A stretch of 5,262 nt of DNA. Source: Acidobacteriota bacterium (GTDB lineage: Bacteria; Acidobacteriota; Terriglobia; Terriglobales; Acidobacteriaceae). The DNA lies in contig JAJXXG010000716.1 of the NCBI GenBank assembly GCA_021781255.1, positions 1 through 5,262 on the forward strand. The letters are read 5' to 3'. The notes under the pieces were generated by a model, which did not search any database, had not been told where the DNA came from, and worked only from the letters and a program-made list of their open reading frames with translations. Within the stretch, counting starts at the first letter, position 1. Every line of letters begins with the position of its first letter. Made by a program: the position numbers and the translations under genes. Positions 1 to 5,262 of the stretch are shown here, in pieces.

Positions 1-358
1 AGAGATCGACGCCGATTGCGGCTGCCGATTCCGGCGACAGCGTATTCGATACGTCGATCCATGCAGCCACACAGCCAGCCTGTATGATGCCTGCCGTGAA
101 GGAGAGCGCCAGCGATGTTCTTCCACTCGACTCCGGCCCCGTCAGTTCCGTAATCGCTCCAGGCGGGATACCCCCAGCGAGCGCTTTATCAACTTCTGCA
201 ACTCCTGTAGGTACAACGGGACGAACGATTCTAGAAGCTGGCGTCAGGGGCGATGGTATCCTGCCGGCAAGCGCCGTTTCGATTTCAAGTCGGATTGAAG
301 CAGCGGAGCGCATGGCGAAATATCTTCGCCCTATCTTCGCCTTTGTGCTGGACTCCAT
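1..358 (-). CDS. imuA: ImuA/RecA-like SOS mutagenesis protein, N-terminal part (runs off left edge)
   Basis: 119 codons are present, from ATG at 358-356 to the window edge, with no stop. Residues 52-119 align by eye with the start of the RecA core: a TGVAEVDKALAGGIPPGAI lead-in, the P-loop GPESSGRTS (residues 74-82; E. coli RecA has GPESSGKTT), then AAWIDVSNTLSPESAAAIGVDL at 98-119, matching the RecA strand that carries IDAEHALDP. ImuA proteins are RecA-fold partners of ImuB and DnaE2 in SOS-induced translesion synthesis; the missing part and any imuB/dnaE2 would lie to the left. Two catalytic positions are changed: the Walker A lysine is Arg80 and the RecA Glu96 position is Ser104, so ATP hydrolysis is doubtful. 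A second in-frame Met is residue 16 (codon 313-311); neither start has a strong ribosome binding site. The gene is divergent from the SRAP gene. Alternative: another RecA-like paralogue; true RecA is unlikely given the altered motifs. Confidence 0.82.
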   Translation of the reverse strand, partial: MESSTKAKIGRRYFAMRSAASIRLEIETALAGRIPSPLTPASRIVRPVVPTGVAEVDKALAGGIPPGAITELTGPESSGRTSLALSFTAGIIQAGCVAAWIDVSNTLSPESAAAIGVDL

Positions 359-371
359 GTCAAATGTGTTT

Positions 372-389
372 TGCACAAGAGAGTGTGCA
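372..389. promoter_or_regulatory. Perfect dyad between divergent SOS-type genes; candidate LexA operator
   Basis: TGCACA-AGAGAG-TGTGCA is a perfect 6-base inverted repeat with a 6-base spacer. It lies 13 bases upstream of the imuA-like start and 62 bases upstream of the SRAP start, where a repressor could control both directions. Its geometry (TGCAC-N8-GTGCA) resembles LexA-type dyads but matches none of the standard consensuses I know (E. coli CTGT-N8-ACAG, Bacillus GAAC-N4-GTTC). The role is inferred from position and from the function of the flanking genes. Confidence 0.5.
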
Positions 390-451
390 TTTTGCCCGTA
401 AGCCAATGGAATTCAGCCGCTTATTTTATTTCCTTTGGCTAGACTGGAAGC

Positions 452-1216
452 ATGTGCGGGCGATACGGGCGGCGGGCGGACAAGCAGCGGATTGCGGAGT
501 GGTTTCGCACGCACAACACGAACGTCTTCAATGACTCTGAACTTGCCCCCACGTACAACGCGGCACCCCAGACCTTTCAGCCAGTGATCCGACTTAACTC
601 CGAAACTGGTGACCGTGAAATTGCTCTGATGAAGTGGGGCCTGGTTCCGTACTGGTCGAAGACCGTCAAGCTCAAATACAGCACCATCAATGCCGATGCC
701 GACAAACTCACCACAAGTGGGGTGTGGCGCGAACCGTTCAAACGCCGCCGCTGTCTGGTTCCCGCCGATTGGTTCTACGAGTGGCCGGTAGTGGATGGTG
801 AAAAGCAGGCTCGCGCATTCAGCCTCAAGGATGAAAGTCCACTTGCGTTCGCAGGAATCTGGGATAGATGGAAGGACAAAGAGACCGGCGAGGAGTTGGA
901 ATCCTTCGCTATCGTGACGACCGATCCGAGCGAGTGGATGGCGAAGTATCACGACCGTATGGGCGTCATCCTCAAGCCCAAGGATTATCAACGATGGCTC
1001 GATGAGGGGGAGGAGAATGAACTGCCGATTGATCTGCTCAGACCATATCCGGAAGAAGAAATGAAGTCCTGGCGCGTAAGCGATGCGGTTGGGAACACAC
1101 GAAACAACTGGGCAGAACTGATCGAACCGGTTCCCGAAAATACTCCGAAGCGAGAGAAGACTTCAAAACACGCCAAGCCTCAACATGAATCACTGCCAAA
1201 AGGGTTGTTCGATTAA
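452..1216 (+). CDS. yedK: SRAP-family abasic-site-binding protein (SOS response-associated peptidase, YedK/HMCES type)
   Basis: This 254-residue protein is full length for the family. SRAP proteins form a covalent thiazolidine link between the Cys2 amino group/thiol and an abasic site in single-stranded DNA, protecting it from cleavage. Visible family signatures: MCGRYGRR at the N terminus with Cys2, exposed after Met removal, which fixes the start; TYNAAPQ (35-40, Asn36); KWGLVPYW (61-68); STINADADKL (77-86, Asn80 corresponding to YedK Asn75); CLVPADWFYEW (101-111, Glu110 corresponding to YedK Glu105); AFAGIWDRW (132-140); HDRMGVIL (167-174, His167 corresponding to YedK His160). All four active-site residues are kept, although the usual NARAET stretch reads NADADK. 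Residues 225-254 are a charged, probably disordered tail ending GLFD. The only purine-rich Shine-Dalgarno-like stretch (GGAAG, 446-450) is one base from the ATG, too close for normal use; TAGACT at 440-445 could be a -10 box for a leaderless message (weak). Likely co-regulated with the divergent imuA-like gene through the dyad. Confidence 0.95.
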   Translation: MCGRYGRRADKQRIAEWFRTHNTNVFNDSELAPTYNAAPQTFQPVIRLNSETGDREIALMKWGLVPYWSKTVKLKYSTINADADKLTTSGVWREPFKRRRCLVPADWFYEWPVVDGEKQARAFSLKDESPLAFAGIWDRWKDKETGEELESFAIVTTDPSEWMAKYHDRMGVILKPKDYQRWLDEGEENELPIDLLRPYPEEEMKSWRVSDAVGNTRNNWAELIEPVPENTPKREKTSKHAKPQHESLPKGLFD

Positions 1217-1243
1217 TTCTTTGCCATGAGCCGACTCGCGTGA

Positions 1244-1437
1244 CTAAGCGCAGCGCACCTGGACGAGGTGGTTGAGGGCCTGGCCTGGAGTCGCGAAGCA
1301 CCCGCAACGGAAAGCTCCGTTGGAGACTGACAGACACAACCACCCGAAGCACTCCATCAGGCCGGTAATGGTCGATCCCTCCTTGGCGATCCGGATGAAT
1401 ATCTCGCCGTGCTGCCTGTTGGGGTAGACACTGACCG
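1244..1437 (-). pseudogene. Remnant of the C-terminal domain of B12-dependent ribonucleotide reductase (NrdJ / TSCPD type)
   Basis: Read on the minus strand, about 1435-1346 encodes SVSVYPNRQHGEIFIRIAKE continuing GSTITGLMECF. This matches the very conserved GEIFI.MAKEGST.SGLMD.F signature near the C terminus of adenosylcobalamin-dependent ribonucleotide reductases and related TSCPD-domain proteins. After codon 1348-1346 the similarity continues in another minus-strand frame, with VSVSLQRSFPLRVL recalling the family's SLALQYGVPLKVL, so a frameshift is present. Beyond about 1290 the similarity fades. There is no start, no cysteine active-site barrel and no C-terminal cysteine tail, so this is a dead fragment. 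A small free-standing TSCPD protein is the alternative parent. The 70-codon open frame that spans it (1244-1456) is probably not translated as a gene. Confidence 0.7.
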
Positions 1438-1991
1438 ACCGAGATTTCCGCAACAATCTCTATTACCGTTTCAATGTTTTTCCTATCCGCATTCCACCTC
1501 TCCGGTACTGCAGAGAAGATATTCCACAGCTCATCGGCTATTTGTGCAGAAGTGTGCGAAGCGGATGCAGAAGAATAGCGAGACGGTTTCTATATCAGTG
1601 ATGAAGGTGCTCACTGCACGGGATTGGCCAGGCATCATCCGCGAACTCGAGAACATAGTCGAGCATGCTGTCATCCCACCTCTGGTACTTGTCGTTCGAG
1701 GCACCGCCTGGGGGCTTTGCATATCCAAGTTAATCGCCGAACCATTGCAGGGCTCAGCACCAAAACAGACGGCAACATTACGCGGATCGTCAAGAGACGA
1801 TTGCTTCCTTGAAGGCCGAGAATGCGAGAGGCGAGAGGGCGAAGTAGTATGACGAGATCGTTCGTGCACTCATCGAACGCTGCGGGCGCGCTGTCGGAGC
1901 GGATGGTGCTGCACTGCGCCTGGGGCTCATCCCTGCAACTCTCATCTCACGGATGAAGAGACTTGGAACCAAACCATATGACTATGCTTGA
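1428..1991 (+). pseudogene. Decayed C-terminal part of a sigma-54-dependent Fis-family activator (NtrC/FhlA type)
   Basis: Three frames together rebuild the end of an enhancer-binding protein. First, 1431-1538 reads RDFRNNLYYRFNVFPIRIPP, then LRYCREDIPQLIGY, matching the AAA+ signature FR.DLYYRLNVFPI..PPLRER.EDIP. Second, about 1538-1675 reads FVQKCAKRMQKN and then ARDWPGIIRELENIVEHAVI (canonical WPGN(I/V)RELENV). Third, 1788-1991 reads RQETIASLKAENARGERAK, an in-frame TAG at 1845-1847, then DEIVRALIERCG and GAALRLGLIPATLISRMKRL, a Fis-type helix-turn-helix typical of FhlA-like regulators, ending at TGA 1989-1991. Frame changes fall near 1538-1545 and somewhere in 1676-1787, where similarity is poor. 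The sensor domain, Walker A and the GAFTGA loop are absent. Substitutions at conserved sites (RER to RYC, WPGN to WPGI) agree with relaxed selection. No working regulator can be made from this. Confidence 0.85.
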
Positions 1992-2068
1992 ACACAGCCT
2001 CTAAGCGAAGGCTGACAAGCAGGCCACACTCTAAATGGTGCCAGTACAATCCCAGAATGCTAAATCGC

Positions 2069-2095
2069 TTTACAAGTTGATCATCGCGCGATACT
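2069..2095 (+). promoter_or_regulatory. Weak candidate sigma-70 promoter for the arabinofuranosidase operon
   Basis: TTTACA (2069-2074) differs from the -35 consensus at one base and is followed after a short 15-base spacer by GATACT (2090-2095), four of six matches to TATAAT. A start of transcription here would give a leader of roughly 60 bases containing the palindrome at 2105-2119. The spacer is below the 17-base optimum, so this is only the best candidate in the 171-base gap. Confidence 0.22.
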
Positions 2096-2104
2096 CTCCG
2101 TTGC

Positions 2105-2119
2105 GGGAAAAGTTTTCCC
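2105..2119. promoter_or_regulatory. Perfect palindrome GGGAAAAGTTTTCCC upstream of GH51 gene; candidate operator
   Basis: Seven-base arms, GGGAAAA and TTTTCCC, flank a single central G. The site lies 43 bases before the GTG start and just downstream of the only promoter candidate, a typical repressor position. It is too tight to be an RNA hairpin terminator (one-base loop). The protein that would bind it is not identifiable here; it lacks the central CG usual for LacI-family operators. Confidence 0.35.
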
Positions 2120-2150
2120 ATCCTGTAGCGGAACTCTGAGACGTTTGCCC

Positions 2151-2155
2151 GGGAG
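2151..2155 (+). promoter_or_regulatory. Ribosome binding site deciding the GTG start of the GH51 gene
   Basis: GGGAG lies seven bases before GTG at 2163. An in-frame TAG at 2157-2159 excludes any earlier start. The next options, TTG at 2169 and ATG at codon 16, would shorten or destroy the signal peptide, so the GTG is preferred. Confidence 0.7.
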
Positions 2156-2162
2156 ATAGTCT

Positions 2163-4331
2163 GTGACCTTGAAAAGAGATTGCATCGTATTTTTCGTCAT
2201 CTGGGCAATGTGGATGCCATGCACAACCGCCTGGAGTCAGAACACCGAGCCTGTCATAACGGAACAGATTACGGTCAACATCAATGCGGCAGAGACGGCT
2301 GCACCGCTTTCAAAGTACGAATTCGGCATGTTCATCGAGCACATTGGCCCGCTCATCTACCGCAGTCTCTGGTCTGAGATGCTCGACGACCGGAAGTTCT
2401 ACTTCCCGATTACGGCGGTAAAGCCTGAACCACCGGGACGGCGGCAGGGTGGCTTTTCGGGCATGAAGTTGCGCAAATGGCGTCCGGTGGGGCCGGGCGA
2501 AGCCGTAACGATGGACACGGACCAGCCATTTGTCGGCGCACAAAGTCCGTGTATAGCGCTGAATGGCTCAATTCCGCGCGGCATCCGACAATCGGGGTTG
2601 TCGTTGGTGAAGGGAAAGAAATACGTCGGCCACATCTTGCTCAAGGGAACACCGGGCAGCACGGCAAGGGTAGCGCTGATTTGGGGCGAGGGCAAAGAGG
2701 ACCGGGAGACTGTCACATTTGCCCACCTGCCGAGCGCCTATGTCGAGTTTCCCTTCCACTTTACGGCAAAGGCCGGCAGCCGCGATGCAGCGTTTGAGAT
2801 TAGTGGAACCGGTATGGGGAGCTTTCATGTGGGCACAGCTTCTCTGATGCCTGCAGACAACGTGGACGGGTTCCGGCCGGACACGATCGCCCTGCTGCGC
2901 AAGCTTCACTCAGGCTTCTGGCGGTTGCCTGGCGGCAACTTCCTTTCCGATTGGAGTTGGTACAACGGCGTGGGACCGCGCGACAAGCGGCCACCAACCT
3001 ACGACTACGCGTGGAAGGCGATGCAGTCGAATGATGTGGGACTGGACGAGTTCATGACGCTCTGCCGACTGATTGGCGTGGAGCCCTACATCACGGTGAA
3101 TGCAGGATTCGGCGATGCGCATTCCGCGGCTCAAGAGGTTGAGTATATGAACGGGCCGAGGTCCACGCGGCTGGGAGCGGAGCGGGCCAGGAACGGACAC
3201 CCAGAGCCCTACCACGTGAAATTCTGGGACATCGGCAATGAGCCCTATGGCGCGTGGCAATTGGGCCGCACCGATCTGAAGTATTACGTCCTGAAGCACA
3301 ATGAGTTCGCTGTGGCGATGCGTAAGGCCGATCCGTCGATCGTGTTGCTGGCTTCCGGCAACATGCCGGAGCCAATGGACCTGATCGGCGAGATGCGGGC
3401 GAAAGATGTGGATAACATGAGGGCTGTGGAGGGTACGCCCGAGGATTGGACTGGAGGTGAGATCCAACACTCCTGGGGCAATTTCTCAGGCATTACGCAG
3501 CACTGGTACGCACGCTCCGGCCAGCGCTTCGATGTGGAAAAAGCGAAACTTCTGCCGCTGGATGCGCCGACCGAGAATGGCTACAACAAGGTGGAGCAGA
3601 CACCGCTGGAATACGCGCGCTATCCTGCCAACATCGTTCACTTGTATGACCAGACCTGGCACCGCTATGAACAGCGCTTCCCACAGCTCGAGAAGAAGCA
3701 TATCTTTCTCTCCATCGATGAGTACGCATACTTTGGAGGGAGCTTCAACCGGGCTCCGGACCTGAAGATGGCGCTGGCCTACGGGATGATTCTGAACGAG
3801 ATGCTGCGGCATACGGAATATTTGCGAATGTCGGCGCACACGATGGGTGTTTCCACGCTCGACTACACGCCGACTGAGGCGGAGTTCAACACAACCGGAC
3901 TTGTGTACAAGCTTTACGGCGACAGCTTCGTTCCGGGTTCGATCCCGGTGGCGCTCACGGGAAACTCGCCGCAGCCGCCGCCGCAATATCCAATCGGAGG
4001 CGACCAGCCGGAAACCAATTCGGGCAGCCCGACCTATCCGCTGGACATGTTTGCGGCACTGACGCCGGACCGTAAATTCCTTACGCTTGCCGTGGTGAAT
4101 GCGACGGAGGCGGAGCAGAGATTCGATCTAAAAGCGGCCGGAGTGCGGCTGAAAGGGCGGCCGACGCTGCGGCAAATCACCGGCAAGGATCTGCAAGCCG
4201 CGGATAAGGTGGGGCAGTCGCCGCAAGTGACGATTACGCAAGCCCTAGTAGACGGCTCGAAGGGCCAGCTGTCTGTCGCGCCGATCAGTATCAGCATCTT
4301 TCGGATACCGGTGGCGCAACCCGCTCAGTGA
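2163..4331 (+). CDS. Secreted alpha-L-arabinofuranosidase, GH51 family
   Basis: The 722-residue enzyme is predicted to release terminal arabinofuranose from arabinan, arabinoxylan or arabinogalactan side chains outside the cytoplasm. Residues 1-25 form a signal peptide (basic start, hydrophobic CIVFFVIWAMWM, probable cleavage after AWS). The catalytic domain begins with YEFGMFIEHIGPLIYRSLW (52-70). An insert at about 85-232 looks like a beta-sandwich, galactose-binding-like module. The barrel resumes with FWRLPGGNFLSDWSWYNGVG (252-271) and VGPRDKRP. The acid/base is Glu360 in WDIGNEPYG and the nucleophile is probably Glu520 in LSIDEYAYFGG, by analogy with the GNE and DEW motifs of GH51. From about 625 a C-terminal beta-sandwich (alpha-L-AF_C type) follows, after a Pro/Gly-rich linker (602-625). 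It is translated from GTG with a good ribosome binding site and is followed after 41 bases by the tannase-family gene, probably in one operon. The exact substrate cannot be read from the sequence. Confidence 0.92.
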   Translation: MTLKRDCIVFFVIWAMWMPCTTAWSQNTEPVITEQITVNINAAETAAPLSKYEFGMFIEHIGPLIYRSLWSEMLDDRKFYFPITAVKPEPPGRRQGGFSGMKLRKWRPVGPGEAVTMDTDQPFVGAQSPCIALNGSIPRGIRQSGLSLVKGKKYVGHILLKGTPGSTARVALIWGEGKEDRETVTFAHLPSAYVEFPFHFTAKAGSRDAAFEISGTGMGSFHVGTASLMPADNVDGFRPDTIALLRKLHSGFWRLPGGNFLSDWSWYNGVGPRDKRPPTYDYAWKAMQSNDVGLDEFMTLCRLIGVEPYITVNAGFGDAHSAAQEVEYMNGPRSTRLGAERARNGHPEPYHVKFWDIGNEPYGAWQLGRTDLKYYVLKHNEFAVAMRKADPSIVLLASGNMPEPMDLIGEMRAKDVDNMRAVEGTPEDWTGGEIQHSWGNFSGITQHWYARSGQRFDVEKAKLLPLDAPTENGYNKVEQTPLEYARYPANIVHLYDQTWHRYEQRFPQLEKKHIFLSIDEYAYFGGSFNRAPDLKMALAYGMILNEMLRHTEYLRMSAHTMGVSTLDYTPTEAEFNTTGLVYKLYGDSFVPGSIPVALTGNSPQPPPQYPIGGDQPETNSGSPTYPLDMFAALTPDRKFLTLAVVNATEAEQRFDLKAAGVRLKGRPTLRQITGKDLQAADKVGQSPQVTITQALVDGSKGQLSVAPISISIFRIPVAQPAQ

Positions 4332-4360
4332 CACCAGAAACGGCGGACAAATCTACTGAG

Positions 4361-4367
4361 AGAGGAA
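4361..4367 (+). promoter_or_regulatory. Ribosome binding site of the tannase-family gene
   Basis: AGAGGAA sits with its GG seven bases before ATG 4373. It lies in the 41-base gap after the GH51 stop codon, which contains no hairpin or T-run terminator, supporting read-through from the upstream gene. Confidence 0.7.
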
Positions 4368-4372
4368 CATTC

Positions 4373-5262
4373 ATGAAGCTGTACAGATGCTGGCTGCTGA
4401 CGGGTACGCTGGTATGCGCGGTATTGCCTGCCCAAGCGCAGGCGTCACAATCCTGCGCGGACCTCAGGAACCTGAAAATAAGCGGCGTTGAGATTACAAA
4501 TACCGCGCCGGTTCCGGCTGGCTCGATGGTTCCGTCGCCATACCCACGCTACAGCGGCAAACTGCCTGCGCACTGCCGTGTCGAGGGCGTTCTCCATCGG
4601 CGCAAGGGCGTCGATGGTGTTGAATATGGAATCGGCTTTGCCGTGGCGTTGCCTTCGCGGAGTGCGTGGAATGGCGACTTCATGATGCAGGGCGGAGGTG
4701 GAGGAAATGGAGTCATCTTCTATCCTGTAGGGGATTCCTATGCGGGAGACAAACCCGCGCTGATGCGCGGATTCGCCGTGGCCAGCACAGACACAGGGCA
4801 CAAGGCAAAGCACGGCGTATTCGACTTTTCCTTCATGCGCGACCAGCAGGCGTATCTTGATTTTGCGTATCAGGCCAATGCGGAAGTAGCAGAGGTAGCG
4901 AAACAGATCATCGATCAGTATTATGCAAAGCCCGCCGAGTACTCCTACTTCGTGGGCTGCTCAACCGGCGGCCGGGAGGGCATGATCCTCTCCCAGCGCT
5001 TCCCGACGGTCTTCAATGGGATTGTTTCGGGAGATCCGGCGATGCGGACCGGGCTGTCGAATCTGGCTATTGGTGCGTGGATCCCGGTGGCCTATAACAA
5101 GGCCTCACCGAAGGATGCGTCCGGTAAGCCGGAAATTGCCAACTTCCTCACCGATGGCCAGCGCAAGCTCTTCATGGACGCGCTGATAAAGAAGTGCGAC
5201 AAGCTGGACGGAGTTGCCGACGGGATGATTTTCGACCCTCTGGGCTGCCACTTTGATCCTGC
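4373..5262 (+). CDS. Secreted tannase/feruloyl esterase family protein, N-terminal part (runs off right edge)
   Basis: 296 complete codons are present; family members usually have about 500-600 residues, so roughly half is missing. A signal peptide occupies residues 1-22 or 1-24 (MKLYRCWLLTGTLVCAVLPA, then QAQA). The mature start SQSCADLRNLKI is typical. The nucleophile elbow is GCSTGGREG (195-203) with Ser197, preceded by Cys196, which in this family pairs with a cysteine next to the catalytic His (CS-D-HC arrangement); the Asp and His lie beyond the edge. CDKLDGVADGMIFDPLGC (275-292) is the family's calcium-binding loop. QGGGGGNGVI (107-116) and FAVASTDTGH (134-143) are further family blocks, the first probably forming the oxyanion region. 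The enzyme should hydrolyse esters of aromatic acids (feruloyl, galloyl or related); which one cannot be told. It follows the arabinofuranosidase closely, which suits removal of ferulate esterified to arabinose. Confidence 0.93.
   Translation, partial: MKLYRCWLLTGTLVCAVLPAQAQASQSCADLRNLKISGVEITNTAPVPAGSMVPSPYPRYSGKLPAHCRVEGVLHRRKGVDGVEYGIGFAVALPSRSAWNGDFMMQGGGGGNGVIFYPVGDSYAGDKPALMRGFAVASTDTGHKAKHGVFDFSFMRDQQAYLDFAYQANAEVAEVAKQIIDQYYAKPAEYSYFVGCSTGGREGMILSQRFPTVFNGIVSGDPAMRTGLSNLAIGAWIPVAYNKASPKDASGKPEIANFLTDGQRKLFMDALIKKCDKLDGVADGMIFDPLGCHFDP

Noticed and set aside
84..401. Plus-strand open frame, Ser/Ala/Pro-rich, open from the left edge to 401
   Set aside because: It lies antisense to the ImuA/RecA-like gene, whose P-loop and RecA strand are clearly coding on the minus strand. 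The plus-strand product has low-complexity composition and no recognisable domain.
413..991. 192-codon minus-strand open frame
   Set aside because: It is the antisense of the SRAP gene, whose family motifs are unmistakable; the minus-strand product matches nothing I recognise.
1305..1322. Hairpin CAACGGA-AAGC-TCCGTTG as a terminator for the SRAP gene
   Set aside because: The stem is perfect, but no T-run follows, it lies about 90 bases past the stop codon, and it falls inside the NrdJ remnant. Probably chance.
1409..1852. 147-codon plus-strand open frame as a functional gene
   Set aside because: Only its middle matches the sigma-54 activator family. Both ends come from neighbouring frames of the same decayed gene, so it is an accidental open stretch in a pseudogene.
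1995..2014. Hairpin CAGCCT-N8-AGGCTG just after the pseudogene stop
   Set aside because: The stem is only six pairs with an eight-base loop and no T-run. It might be a relic of the activator's terminator but cannot be supported.
2083..2092. Palindrome ATCGCGCGAT upstream of the GH51 gene
   Set aside because: Alternating CG runs are self-complementary by nature and common at this GC content; it also overlaps the candidate promoter spacer, so I give it no separate role.
1217..2162. Mobile element, CRISPR array, tRNA or small RNA in the gene-free stretch
   Set aside because: I saw no terminal inverted repeats, transposase similarity, regularly spaced repeats or cloverleaf sequences; the stretch is explained by two gene remnants and a promoter region.

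Overview
The window looks like chromosome from a soil- or plant-litter-type bacterium, most probably an acidobacterium. The reasons are an ImuA/RecA-like SOS protein of the type I associate with that phylum, a secreted GH51 arabinofuranosidase next to a tannase/feruloyl-esterase-family enzyme, remnants of an FhlA-like sigma-54 activator and a B12-dependent ribonucleotide reductase, and moderately high GC. This is inferred from recognised protein families, not from a marker gene.

Left part (1-1216): a divergent DNA-damage pair. On the minus strand, running off the left edge, is the N-terminal 119 codons of an ImuA/RecA-like protein. It is easy to miss because an unrelated plus-strand frame is open across the same bases. 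On the plus strand is a complete SRAP (YedK/HMCES-type) protein that would shield abasic sites in single-stranded DNA. Between them sits a perfect dyad, TGCACA-N6-TGTGCA, a good candidate for a shared SOS (LexA) operator.

Middle part (1217-2162): 946 bases without an intact gene. Two decayed remnants in opposite orientation meet at about 1428-1437. One is a minus-strand piece of the C-terminal domain of a NrdJ-type (B12-dependent) ribonucleotide reductase. The other is a plus-strand tail of a sigma-54-dependent activator (end of the AAA+ domain plus Fis-type HTH) with at least one frameshift and one in-frame stop. The last 171 bases hold a weak promoter candidate, a perfect 15-base palindrome and a clear ribosome binding site for the next gene.

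Right part (2163-5262): a probable two-gene operon for plant cell-wall breakdown. A secreted GH51 alpha-L-arabinofuranosidase (GTG start) is followed after 41 bases by a secreted tannase/feruloyl esterase cut by the right edge. Together they could strip arabinose side chains and their phenolic esters from arabinoxylan, pectin or tannin-linked material. No RNA gene, CRISPR array, insertion sequence or convincing terminator was seen.
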